64,000 nucleotides of DNA. It comes from CAIMUS01 sp046347625. GTDB lineage: Bacteria > Pseudomonadota > Gammaproteobacteria > Competibacterales > Competibacteraceae. Positions 44,109-52,434 of this stretch are shown here, piece by piece; the stretch's first letter is position 1, and the number at the start of each line of letters is the position of its first letter. The stretch is taken from the NCBI GenBank assembly GCA_046347625.1, contig JAXMFU010000001.1, forward strand, positions 1,364,001-1,428,000, given 5' to 3'. Below the pieces are notes generated by a model. The model was given only the letters and a program-made list of their open reading frames with translations. It had not been told where the DNA came from and searched no databases. The translations under genes and the position numbers were made by a program.

Positions 44109-45272
44109 TCATTCGGCAGTGCGTAGATAAGGTGCCAGCCGTTGCACCACCTGCCGGGTTTCGATCAGAAAGGCATCGTGCCCGTGTGGACTGTGCAGCA
44201 GGGCGAAGTCGGCGCCTGCCCAGTGCGCCAGTTCTTCGACTTCCGCCGCCGGATAGAGCAGATCGCTATCGACACCCAGGAACAGCATCGGCAACCGCAA
44301 GCGCCGCAAGGCCGATTTCAACCCGCCACGGTCCCGCCCGATGTCGTGGGTATCCATGGCGGCGGACAGGACTAAGTAACTGTTAGCATCGAAGCGCTCC
44401 AGAAATTTCTCGCCCTGACGCAGGAGATAATGCTCGCCCGCCGCCGGTTCGGTTCGCCAGCGCTGCTCGAAGCTGGTCGGTGCCCGGTAACTGAGCATGG
44501 CCAGGGCACGGGCGAGTGCCATTCCGCCCGGTTGTTGCCGATAACGGCCGGCTTGATAAGCCGGATCCTGCCGGATCGCTTCCCGCGCCAGCCGGTTCCA
44601 GGCGCGGGCCCAAGGACCATGCCGGCCCGGCGCGGCCAGCAGCAATAACCGCCGGCTCCGTTCCGGGAACAGCAGGGCGAATTCCAGCGCCACCATCCCG
44701 CCCAGACTGCCGCCGACCAGAATCGCCTGGTTGACACCCAATCGTTCCAAAAGACGGGCCTGCACGCGCGCCAGGTCGCGTACGGTGACCGCCGGAAAGT
44801 CCGACCCGTAGCGGCGCCCGTTCGCCAGGTCCCGGGTGAGCGGCCCGGTCGAGCCATAACAACTCCCCAAGTGATTGGCGCAGATGACATAGTAGCGGTC
44901 GGTGTCGAACAGCTTGCCGGGCCCGATCAGGGCGTCCCACCAGCCGTCCCGACCGAAGGCCTGCTCGCCGGGGGAAAGTCGGGCCCAGACTGGATCGGCG
45001 TAGCGACCCGCCACGTGCGCGCTGCCGCTCAAGGCATGAAATACCAGGATGGCGTTATCGCGAGCAGCATTCAGTTGGCCGTAGGCTTGATAGCGCAGGC
45101 TGACCTGCTGTAGTCGTCCCCCCAGTTCGAGGGTATAGCCGTCGGCCCGTGACCAGAGCAGGGCCTCGCGGGGTTGCGGCATCAGTTCCACCGGCCGTTG
45201 CTGCCGGCCACGGCGTGGCGGGGATAGCACCGCAGAACTCGCCGCTTGGGGTTGAACATCCATACCGGCCAC
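44109..45272 (-). CDS. metX: Homoserine O-acyltransferase (MetX)
   Basis: A 387-residue alpha/beta hydrolase that acylates homoserine for direct sulfhydrylation. The oxyanion and substrate region GSCYGSTGP is present, with the nucleophile elbow GGSLGG (S189), an aspartate in GVDSDLLYP and a histidine in SPHGHDAFL. The ~30-residue N-terminal extension before MPQPREALLW is unusual; the true start may be that Met. The start lies one base from the metY stop. Acetyl versus succinyl specificity cannot be told by eye. Confidence 0.88.
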   Translation of the reverse strand: MAGMDVQPQAASSAVLSPPRRGRQQRPVELMPQPREALLWSRADGYTLELGGRLQQVSLRYQAYGQLNAARDNAILVFHALSGSAHVAGRYADPVWARLSPGEQAFGRDGWWDALIGPGKLFDTDRYYVICANHLGSCYGSTGPLTRDLANGRRYGSDFPAVTVRDLARVQARLLERLGVNQAILVGGSLGGMVALEFALLFPERSRRLLLLAAPGRHGPWARAWNRLAREAIRQDPAYQAGRYRQQPGGMALARALAMLSYRAPTSFEQRWRTEPAAGEHYLLRQGEKFLERFDANSYLVLSAAMDTHDIGRDRGGLKSALRRLRLPMLFLGVDSDLLYPAAEVEELAHWAGADFALLHSPHGHDAFLIETRQVVQRLAPYLRTAE

Positions 45273-45273
45273 T

Positions 45274-46587
45274 TCAGGCGAAAATCGCCGGCGTGGCGCC
45301 GCTGGCGGCGTGGAGCGCTTGTGAAAGATCGGCTTTCAGATCCTCGATATGCTCCAACCCCACGCTCAGCCGGACCAGATCGGGGCTGACCCCGGCCTGC
45401 GCCTGATCTTGGAGCGATAACTGCGAATGCGTCGTCGAGGCCGGATGGATGGCCAGGGTCCGAGCATCCCCCACATTGGCCAAATGCGAGATCAGTTCCA
45501 GTCGGTCGATAAAAGTCTTGGCCGCCTCGAAGCCGCCCTTCAAGCCGAAGGTCAGAATGCCGCCGGGCTTGCCCTTGAAATAATACTGGGCATGCGCATA
45601 CGAGGGATGGTTCGGCAGGCCGGGATAGTTGACCCAGTCGATCTCGTCCTGCGCTTGCAGCCATTGGACCAGTTCGAGCGTATTCTGGACCAACCGCTCG
45701 GCGCGCAACGACAAGGTCTCCAGTCCCAACAGAATGGTAAAGGCTTCCTGGGGTCCCAGGCATTGCCCCTGATCGCGCAAGCCATCGACGCGGGCTTTTA
45801 GAATGAACGCCAGAGGACCGAAGGTTTCAATCAGTTTAAGGTCGTGGTAGCCGGGATCCGGCTCGCTGAGCAGGGGATAGCGGCCGTTATCCCAGGGGAA
45901 GGTACCGCCGTCCACGATCAGACCGGCAATCGCGGCGCCATGACCGCCGATCCATTTGGTGGCGGAATGGGTCACGATCGCGGCACCCAGACCGAGCGGG
46001 CGGAACAGATAACCGCCCAGGCCGAAGGTATTATCCACCACCACGGCCACCCCCGCCTGGCGGGCGGCGGCAAAGATCGTCTCGAAATCGGGAATATTCA
46101 GCGCCGGATTGCCGATCGATTCGATAAACCAGGCCCGGGTCCTGTCATCGGTCAGCCCCAGAAACTCCTCGGCTTTTTCGGCGCGGCTGGTAAAGCGCGC
46201 CTCGATGCCGACCCGGGGCAGGGTGATCTTCAATTGATTGATACTGCCACCGTACAGATTGGGCGTGGAGACGATGTTATCGCCGGCCTGGGCCAACGTG
46301 GTGAAAGTCAGGAACTGGGCCGCATGGCCCGAGCTGGTCGCCAGACCTGCCACCCCACCTTCCAGCGCGGCAATCCGCTTCTCCAACACGTCTGTCGTCG
46401 GGTTCATGATCCGGGTATAGATGTTGCCAAACTCCTGCAGCGCGAACAGTCGGGCCGCATGTCCGCTATCCCGGAACTGATAACTGGTAGTGGCGTAGAT
46501 CGGCACCTGCCGTGCCCCCGTGGTCGGATCGGGCGTGTACCCGGCATGCAATTGCAGGGTTTCGTAACGCCGTTGCGGTTCACTCAT
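45274..46587 (-). CDS. metY: O-acetylhomoserine sulfhydrylase (MetY)
   Basis: A 437-residue PLP enzyme of the Cys/Met metabolism family, making homocysteine from O-acylhomoserine and sulfide. The PLP lysine is K211 in HSATKWIGGHG; YGGSINQL and VDNTFGLGGYLFRP are typical. It starts with ATG after AGGTGAC and is the first gene of the metY-metX operon. Together with MetX it forms the direct sulfhydrylation route and so uses free sulfide. Confidence 0.92.
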   Translation of the reverse strand: MSEPQRRYETLQLHAGYTPDPTTGARQVPIYATTSYQFRDSGHAARLFALQEFGNIYTRIMNPTTDVLEKRIAALEGGVAGLATSSGHAAQFLTFTTLAQAGDNIVSTPNLYGGSINQLKITLPRVGIEARFTSRAEKAEEFLGLTDDRTRAWFIESIGNPALNIPDFETIFAAARQAGVAVVVDNTFGLGGYLFRPLGLGAAIVTHSATKWIGGHGAAIAGLIVDGGTFPWDNGRYPLLSEPDPGYHDLKLIETFGPLAFILKARVDGLRDQGQCLGPQEAFTILLGLETLSLRAERLVQNTLELVQWLQAQDEIDWVNYPGLPNHPSYAHAQYYFKGKPGGILTFGLKGGFEAAKTFIDRLELISHLANVGDARTLAIHPASTTHSQLSLQDQAQAGVSPDLVRLSVGLEHIEDLKADLSQALHAASGATPAIFA

Positions 46588-47095
46588 GATGTCACCTGTC
46601 GCCGTGCTGGAAAGGAAGCATCGCCGTGGGCGATAACCTAAATCCCGGTAAGTCCATCGAATACATTAAATTCACTTTAACAACCGACCCATAGCGCTAA
46701 CAAAGAATTAAATTTTATTTGTTTATGACAATTTATTATTTCGGAGAAGTTGTGGTTGTCTTACCAGGAAAGCGAATCATTTACCAGGAAAGCGAATCAT
46801 TTTTTAAGAATAAATCTCAATGCAGTTATAGCTTTCTCTTCTGTGATGCCAGTACTGATCCGTTAATCAGTTTACTGCATAAGCAACTCATTTTTTCTTC
46901 TTTTCAGGGATCGCGAAAGCTGTCCTAGAATTCTTCAAGATAGCCGGAACGAAATTTTTTATTATATTGAGTTATATAAAAATTAATATTTATTCTTATT
47001 AGAAACAAGAAAACCTGGCTAAAATTAAAGGTAACAGGCAGACACTCGAAAGCGCCTGCCAGATACATTTCAACCTGTGTGAGGAGGATGATGTG
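46588..47095. other. AT-rich intergenic region
   Basis: It holds the upstream region of metY (leftward) and of the small gene at 47096 (rightward). No known SAM riboswitch structure was recognised in the metY leader. A 20-bp tandem duplication is listed separately. No long gene is supported. Confidence 0.45.
46761..46800. repeat. Perfect 20-bp tandem duplication
   Basis: TTACCAGGAAAGCGAATCAT occurs at 46761-46780 and 46781-46800 without change. It looks like a recent slippage or duplication event. Confidence 0.85.
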
Positions 47096-47257
47096 ATGCA
47101 GAAGGCAACCGTGGTAGACCTTCAGGAATTCCGGCGGCGCCGTGAGGCACAGCGGCGGCAACCGTCTCAAATGATGCCTATCGTGATGTGGTATCCCATC
47201 CAGTGGGTATGGACCTGGCCCGTCATGCCCACATCGACGGCTTCCGCCATGGCATGA
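47096..47257 (+). CDS. Candidate 53-residue small protein
   Basis: ATG at 47096 follows GGAGG with an eight-base gap. The product starts MQKATVVDLQEFRRRREAQR, an amphipathic basic helix, then has a Trp/Met/Pro-rich stretch (MWYPIQWVWTWPVM) that could insert in a membrane. It has no known family. The good ribosome binding site and non-random composition support it. It may be a small membrane-associated protein. Confidence 0.45.
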   Translation: MQKATVVDLQEFRRRREAQRRQPSQMMPIVMWYPIQWVWTWPVMPTSTASAMA

Positions 47258-47363
47258 AGCCAAGATGCAACCGTCGAGGTGATACGGCGAACGATGAATT
47301 CCCATGGACTGCTTCGGGCACAGACGTGCCCGGCAGATGCTGTCACAGGATCGAAAATGCCAA

Positions 47364-48359
47364 TCAACGGCTGTAAAAGCTGTCGAAAATCCCGCCTTCG
47401 GCGAAATGCACCTTCTGGACATTCCGCCAGCCGCCGAACCGTTCATCGACGGTAACGGTTTTTATCTTTTTAAAGTCGGCCGCATGATGGTTGGCCACCG
47501 TTTCGGAACGGGGTCGAAAGTGGTGCTTGGCGGCCAGTTCCTGTCCCACCTCGGAATAAAGATACTCCAGATAAGCTTGGGCCACCGAGCGGGTGCCCTG
47601 CTTGTCCACCACCGTATCGACCACACTAACCGGATTTTCCGCCAGGATACTGCTGCTTGGATAAATGACCTCGAAATCGCCCTGGCCAAATTCCTGGCGA
47701 ATGAGTTCCACCTCGTTTTCAAAGGTCAGCAGAGCATCGCCGATACCCCGTTGCACAAAAGTGGTGGTGGCGGCGCGCCCGCCGGTTTCCAAGACGGGCA
47801 CATTTTTAAACAACTGAGCGACGAATTCACGGGCGGCCTTTTCATCCCCGCCCTGGCTCAACACAAAGCTCCAGGCGCCGAGATAGCTGTAACGGCCATT
47901 ACCGGAGGTTTTAGGATTGGGAATAATGACGCCGATACCCGGCTTGATCAGATCGTTCCAGTCCTGGATCTGTTTCGGATTGCCCTTCCGGACCAGGAAG
48001 ACGGTAACCGACGTGTAGGGGACGCTGTTATAAGGCAGGCGCTTTTGCCAATCGGCGGGGATCAGACCGCGGTCCTGTAAAAGGTCGATATCACCGGCCT
48101 GATTCATGGTGATCACGTCCGCCTCCAGGCCATCGGCCACGGCTCTAGCCTGCTTGCTGGAGCCGCCGTGCGATTGATTAATGGTCACTATCTCTCCGGT
48201 CTTGTGCTTCCAGTAGTCGGCAAACGCCGAATTGTAATCCTTATAAAACTCACGAGTGACATCATAGGACACATTCAGCAGGGTGGTATCGGCCTCGCTT
48301 GCTAGAGGTGCCAGTAATACGAGAGCAAACCCGAGCCATAACCAAAATAAATTAAGCAT
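47364..48359 (-). CDS. Sulfate/thiosulfate-binding protein, ABC type
   Basis: A 331-residue periplasmic protein with a signal peptide (about 1-23) and the sulfate-binding family blocks: NVSYDVTREFYKDYN, SHGGSSKQARAV and NPKTSGNGRYSYL. It binds sulfate or thiosulfate for a CysTWA-type importer. No permease or ATPase gene adjoins it, so it must work with a transporter elsewhere. A terminator-like hairpin lies in its leader (48492-48524), which may attenuate its transcription. Confidence 0.9.
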   Translation of the reverse strand: MLNLFWLWLGFALVLLAPLASEADTTLLNVSYDVTREFYKDYNSAFADYWKHKTGEIVTINQSHGGSSKQARAVADGLEADVITMNQAGDIDLLQDRGLIPADWQKRLPYNSVPYTSVTVFLVRKGNPKQIQDWNDLIKPGIGVIIPNPKTSGNGRYSYLGAWSFVLSQGGDEKAAREFVAQLFKNVPVLETGGRAATTTFVQRGIGDALLTFENEVELIRQEFGQGDFEVIYPSSSILAENPVSVVDTVVDKQGTRSVAQAYLEYLYSEVGQELAAKHHFRPRSETVANHHAADFKKIKTVTVDERFGGWRNVQKVHFAEGGIFDSFYSR

Positions 48360-48434
48360 GTTCGATGCCTCCAGCTATTGACCCAGGGAAGTATAATGCG
48401 AGCAGCGGTGATAAGCTAGAAACGGATCATGATT

Positions 48435-48459
48435 CCAAGCGTTGGCGCCTGGCTTTTTT
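48435..48459 (+). terminator. Possible rho-independent terminator
   Basis: CCAAGCG and CGCCTGG pair (one mismatch) around TTGG and are followed by CTTTTTT. The stem is short. It would end plus-strand transcription, of which only the small gene at 47096 lies upstream. Confidence 0.3.
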
Positions 48460-48491
48460 ATTGACCGGTGCTGGAATTGAATGTGAAAAAG

Positions 48492-48524
48492 GACCTTTCC
48501 TGCCTGATCCAAACAGGAAAGGTC
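48492..48524 (-). terminator. Hairpin with T-run upstream of sulfate-binding gene (attenuator candidate)
   Basis: GACCTTTCCTG (48492-48502) and CAGGAAAGGTC (48514-48524) form a perfect 11-bp stem. On the minus strand it is followed by CTTTTTC. Since it sits 130 bases before the binding-protein start with no gene upstream on that strand, it may act as a transcription attenuator. Confidence 0.5.
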
Positions 48525-48836
48525 ATCGCCGGAGGAGGAACACGAGGCATTCAAGACAGCTGACCAATCAGGAAAAACTCCACCTATTACTCGACAAGAA
48601 AAAAGCGAGACCAGTGCTAATTTAGCATGTTATCGCCTGATCACATAGAATATTTGGCGCTATCAATATAACCAAGAGCAATCACTCTGGTTTTTGTAAA
48701 ACAATAATAGCTATTTATAAATAATTTTTTATTCTTTTCAGTGTGCTGTTTTCTCCGATATGATCGCTATATTCTTTCGCCTCAACTAACGCTCCGTTGG
48801 AGCGATAAAGATTCTTTTAGGCTTAAGGAGACCAAG

Positions 48837-49682
48837 ATGTCGTTGGAAAGTCTGGTTCGACAACTGAACACCGAGTTTGCCACGGCCACCTGGCATTCGA
48901 CTCAGCGCCAGCCCTTGCGTTTGGAACAGGGTCGGGTGACCGGGCATTTCCGCGGCTTGTGTTTGCGCAGCACCTTCGTGCGTATCGTGGATTGGAGCGG
49001 TGGCCTGCTGGGTTACCAAGCGCAGCTACAGGTTGTCGATCGTCAGCAACGTCCGCTGCCCCCGTGGGTGCCCTATGCCATGGCCTGTCTCGAAGACCAG
49101 GCTGTGATCTCTCTGGACCGCTTATGCCGGACCCTGCATGCCCTCAATGGCTTGGCGCATACCGCCTCGGGCTGGCTGCTGCTGGATGTCCATCCGCGTC
49201 ATGTTCAGGAGGTCCGGCAGGGTCATGGCCACGTCTTCGAGCGCTTGTTGCGGCGCTGCGGCTTGCAGCCCCGACAGATCGTACTGCGGTTCCAGGTGGC
49301 CGAGACGATGGACCTTTCCCATCTTGGCCGTTCGCTGGAGTGCTTTCGGGCCCTCGGTTTTGCGATCGCCCTGGTTCATCCTGATAATGCCGACCCGAGC
49401 CTGTTCGAGTCGTTGCTGGACTTGGCGCCGGATTTTATCCAGCTCGAGCGCCCCCGGCGGGGGCTGGCCGCTGGTGAACAGGCCGCACGCCTGGTCAGCC
49501 AGGTTCTGCGGGCTCACCAGCGTCATTGCCAGGTTCTGGTCCAGGGGATTGACAGTCCTGCTCAAGTGGAGATCGCCTGGCTGGCGGGTGTCGATGGACT
49601 CCAGGGCGAGTTTGCCGAACGCGTCGCCACCGCTCCTGTCGCCGCCCGCCCGCCAGCCAGTGGAGCTTACGGCGTTCTTTAA
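48837..49682 (+). CDS. Degenerate EAL-domain protein
   Basis: A 281-residue protein. An N-terminal ~75-residue region is followed by an EAL-like fold: HPRHVQEVRQGHGHVFERLL, RQIVLRFQVAETMDLSHL, then VQGIDSPAQVEIAWLAGVDGLQGEF, which matches the C-terminal 'EGVET...GxxxxQG' region. The EAL triad, the DDFGxG motif (here ALVHPDN) and the KID motif (QLER) are missing, so cyclic-di-GMP hydrolysis is very unlikely. It may bind nucleotide or partners. ATG at 48837 follows TTAAGGAG. A truncated duplicate lies at 40757-41399. Confidence 0.75.
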   Translation: MSLESLVRQLNTEFATATWHSTQRQPLRLEQGRVTGHFRGLCLRSTFVRIVDWSGGLLGYQAQLQVVDRQQRPLPPWVPYAMACLEDQAVISLDRLCRTLHALNGLAHTASGWLLLDVHPRHVQEVRQGHGHVFERLLRRCGLQPRQIVLRFQVAETMDLSHLGRSLECFRALGFAIALVHPDNADPSLFESLLDLAPDFIQLERPRRGLAAGEQAARLVSQVLRAHQRHCQVLVQGIDSPAQVEIAWLAGVDGLQGEFAERVATAPVAARPPASGAYGVL

Positions 49683-49700
49683 TCGCCGCCCTTCACACTA

Positions 49701-50939
49701 GTGGTCTGTTTCAATGATTTTGACAGGTGTTCTTTGGTGGCATATGTTGGCAGAAGGAGGAATACTTATGGCCCATAAATACCTTGTTGACCTTACCGAA
49801 ACTGAGCAGGCATACCTGCTCAAGCTGATCCAAAAAGGCAAACCGTCGGCGCGCAAGGTGGCACGTGCGCAAGTGTTGTTGCACGCCGCTGAAGGGGCGA
49901 CCGATGACGAGATTGCGCACGCTCTCCACCTCGGTGTCTCGACCGTGCATCGGACCCGCCAGCGTTTTGTTGACGAAGGACTCGTGCCCGCCTTAAGTGA
50001 GCGGCCACGACCGGGCAAGCGGCTGGCTTTGACCGGCAAACAGACCGCGTTCTTGATTGCGTTAGCCTGTAGCACGCCACCAGCGGGACGCCGCCGCTGG
50101 ACCCTGCGGTTGCTGGCCGACCGCTTGATTGAACTCCAGCAAGTCGAAGCGGTTTCCCCCGCGACGGTGCACCGCGTCCTAAAAAAAACGACCTCAACCC
50201 GTGGCAGCGTAAAGAGTGGTGTATTCCCACGGTCAGTTCCGACTATGTCTGGCACCTGGAAGACGTATTGGACTTGTATGCCGAGCCATATGATGCCCGG
50301 CGTCCCCAAGTCTGCTTTGACGAAAGCCCGGTGCAACTGACCAGCGAAAAACGCCACCCCCTGCCGGTCCGACCCGGGCAGTCCGCCTGCTATGACTACG
50401 AGTACAAGCGCGAAGGGACGGCCAACCTGTTTCTGTTCGTGCAACCGTTGCAGGGCTGGCGCCACGTGAATGTGACCGCGCAGCGCACCAAGCAAGATTT
50501 TGCCCAGCAGATGAAGCTGCTGGTCGATGTCTATTTCCCGACGGCCGAGGTAATCCGGTTGGTGGTGGATAATCTCAATACCCATACGCCAGCCGCCCTC
50601 TACGAGGCCTTTGTACCCGCCGAAGCACGCCGGATCACCCGCAAGTTGGAGTTTCACTACACCCCCAAACATGGCAGTTGGCTCAATATGGCTGAATGTG
50701 AATTCGCCGTCCTGGCCAGCCAGTGTTTGGATCGCCGGATTGCCGAGATTGAGACCTTGCGTCGAGAAGTCTCGGCTTGGCAAACCCAGCGTAACCATCA
50801 CCAAGCGAAGATCAAATGGCAGTTCGGCACCGACTCGGCACGCCTCAAACTCAAGCGACTGTATCCATCAGTAAAGGAACCTGAAGAAGCTCTTGTACAA
50901 GGAGAAGCCTAACCTGTCAAAATCATTGAAACAGACCAC
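49701..50939. mobile_element. IS630-family insertion sequence
   Basis: Perfect 28-bp inverted repeats (49701-49728 starts GTGGTCTGTTTCAATGATTT; 50912-50939 is the complement) are flanked by TA at 49699-49700 and 50940-50941, the usual IS630 target duplication. It inserted 17 bases after the EAL gene, between it and a remnant of the FAD gene. Confidence 0.93.
49768..50912 (+). CDS. IS630-type transposase, two frames joined by -1 frameshift
   Basis: The first frame (49768-50340) holds the helix-turn-helix part (KPSARKVARAQVLLHAAEGATDDEIAHAL). The second, in the -1 frame and ending at 50912, holds the DDE domain: CFDESP, VVDNLNTH and MAECEF carry the D, D and E. The join is at a run of eight A at about 50181, where a -1 slip gives ...RVLKKNDLNPWQRKEW..., the sequence expected in the family. 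ATG 49768 follows AAGGAGG. Programmed frameshifting is known in IS630 elements; a simple mutation cannot be excluded. Confidence 0.82.
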
Positions 50940-50944
50940 TAGCT

Positions 50945-51008
50945 CTCCGGTTTCCGGGTGGGTCGGTGCCTTCCTGGGCCTCGGCAGCAGCAAGAGTTGC
51001 CCCGCCAG
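50945..51008 (-). pseudogene. C-terminal remnant of the FAD oxidoreductase gene
   Basis: Read on the minus strand, this gives SLAGQLLLLPRPRKAPT, close to the last residues of the 41410-42861 protein (ALARQLLLTLRPRRAPI). Together with the two EAL copies it shows that a segment spanning the end of both genes was duplicated. Confidence 0.65.
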
Positions 51009-51017
51009 GGATGGGAA

Positions 51018-52406
51018 TTATTTCATGCGTCGGCGCAGGTAATGGAGTAAATCGATCCGGGTAATCAGTCCTAAAAACCGCTCCTGGTCGCAGACGATAG
51101 GGACCCGCCCCCGGTCGAAAATGTCCAGCAAGCTTTCGAAAGAGGCGGTGGGTTGGACGGTTTCCAGTTGAGTGCTCATGAAGTGGCTGACGGGTTCACG
51201 AAAGCGCTCCTCCCGGTCGTACACGGCCAACAGCACATCCGATTCATCGATGAGACCGAGGATGCGCTCGCCTTGAACCACCGGCAGTTGCGAGACATCG
51301 TACAGCTTGAAGCGGCCGTAGGCGGTCAGCAAGGTATCCTCCGGGCCGACGGTGACCACCGCCTTGGCCTCGTAAAGACGACCGATCACATCAAGCAAGT
51401 CGCCGTACCGTTCCCGCTGCAGGAAACCCTGATCCGCCATCCAGAAGTCGTTGTACATTTTGGAAAGATACTTATTGCCGCTGTCGCAGATGAACGTCAC
51501 GACCCGTTCCACCCGGGAACGGCTCCGACAATACCGCAGCGCGGCGGCGACCAGGGTACCGGAGGGTGACCCGGCCAAGAGACCTTCATCATGGAGTAAA
51601 GCCCGGGCGGTGGCGAAGCTCTCGGCATCGCTGATGGTATACGCTTCGGCCACGCCCGAGAGATCAAAAATCGGAGGAATGAAGTCCTCACCGATCCCTT
51701 CTACCAACCAAGAGCCCGCCTGCCCGAGCGTATGGGTATTGATGTAATTGGCTAATACCGAGCCTGCAGGATCGGCCAGGATGATTCTGACCGTCGGGGC
51801 CACGCGGCGGAAAAAGCGGGTCAGCCCTGTAATCGTGCCACCACTGCCGATACCACAGACGACCGCATCCAGGCGGTGGCCCAACTGTTCCCAGAGTTCG
51901 GGCCCGGTACCGGTTTCATGGGCTAACGGGTTGGCCGGATTGGCAAACTGATCGACATAAAAGGCATTGGGCGTTTCCTGCGCCAGTCGCTCCGCCAGAT
52001 CCTGATAGTATTCCGGGTGACCCCGGCCCACATCCGAACGCGTCATGACCACCTCGGCGCCCATCGCCTTGAGGTGGAAAATTTTCTCCTGGCTCATCTT
52101 GTCGGGAATGACCAGCCGCAACCGATAGCCCTTACGTGCGGCCACCAGCGCCAGACCCAGTCCCGTGTTGCCGGCGGTGGCCTCGATCAGGGTACCGCCA
52201 GGCTTGAGCTTTCCTTCCCGTTCCGCCGCTTCGATCATGGCGCGTGCGATCCGATCCTTAATAGAGCCACCCGGATTCTGGTTCTCCAGTTTGACAAAAA
52301 GCTGGCAGGGACCGGTATCAAGACGGGTCATCTCGACGAGCGGGGTATTGCCGATGAGTGCGAGCACCGCATCGTCGGAAGTCGATACAACAGTGGGTAA
52401 AGGCAT
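51018..52406 (-). CDS. cbs: Cystathionine beta-synthase with CBS domain pair
   Basis: A 462-residue PLP enzyme. The catalytic part (1-~325) has the lysine K50 in NPGGSIKDRIA, the TAGNTGLGLA loop and the GIGSGGTITG phosphate loop. The C-terminal ~110 residues hold two CBS modules (LYDVSQLPVVQGERILGLID and RGRVPIVCDQERFLGLITRID). The length and fusion fit CBS-type enzymes, which condense serine (or O-acetylserine) with homocysteine, but a cysteine-synthase activity is possible. It lies close to the sulfur genes but on its own. Confidence 0.88.
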   Translation of the reverse strand: MPLPTVVSTSDDAVLALIGNTPLVEMTRLDTGPCQLFVKLENQNPGGSIKDRIARAMIEAAEREGKLKPGGTLIEATAGNTGLGLALVAARKGYRLRLVIPDKMSQEKIFHLKAMGAEVVMTRSDVGRGHPEYYQDLAERLAQETPNAFYVDQFANPANPLAHETGTGPELWEQLGHRLDAVVCGIGSGGTITGLTRFFRRVAPTVRIILADPAGSVLANYINTHTLGQAGSWLVEGIGEDFIPPIFDLSGVAEAYTISDAESFATARALLHDEGLLAGSPSGTLVAAALRYCRSRSRVERVVTFICDSGNKYLSKMYNDFWMADQGFLQRERYGDLLDVIGRLYEAKAVVTVGPEDTLLTAYGRFKLYDVSQLPVVQGERILGLIDESDVLLAVYDREERFREPVSHFMSTQLETVQPTASFESLLDIFDRGRVPIVCDQERFLGLITRIDLLHYLRRRMK

Positions 52407-52434
52407 AGGCTAATCTATTCCAGCCGGTTATAGT

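Larger units (their letters stand above)
48360..48836. other. Intergenic region between divergent sulfate-binding and EAL genes
   Basis: About 480 bases. It contains the leader of the minus-strand binding-protein gene with two hairpins (listed) and, at the right, the AT-rich promoter area of the EAL gene. A CGCTCC-GTT-GGAGCG hairpin (48790-48804) lies just before the EAL ribosome binding site. Confidence 0.5.

Noticed and set aside
45844..46641. 265-codon plus-strand frame over metY
   Set aside because: Antisense shadow of a GC-rich PLP-enzyme gene.
46588..46720. SAM-type riboswitch in the metY leader
   Set aside because: Looked for known SAM-I/SAM-II patterns by eye; no matching conserved core was found.
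47188..48080. Long plus-strand reading frames over the sulfate-binding gene
   Set aside because: They lie antisense to a well-matched sulfate-binding protein and have no recognisable product; shadows of the real gene.
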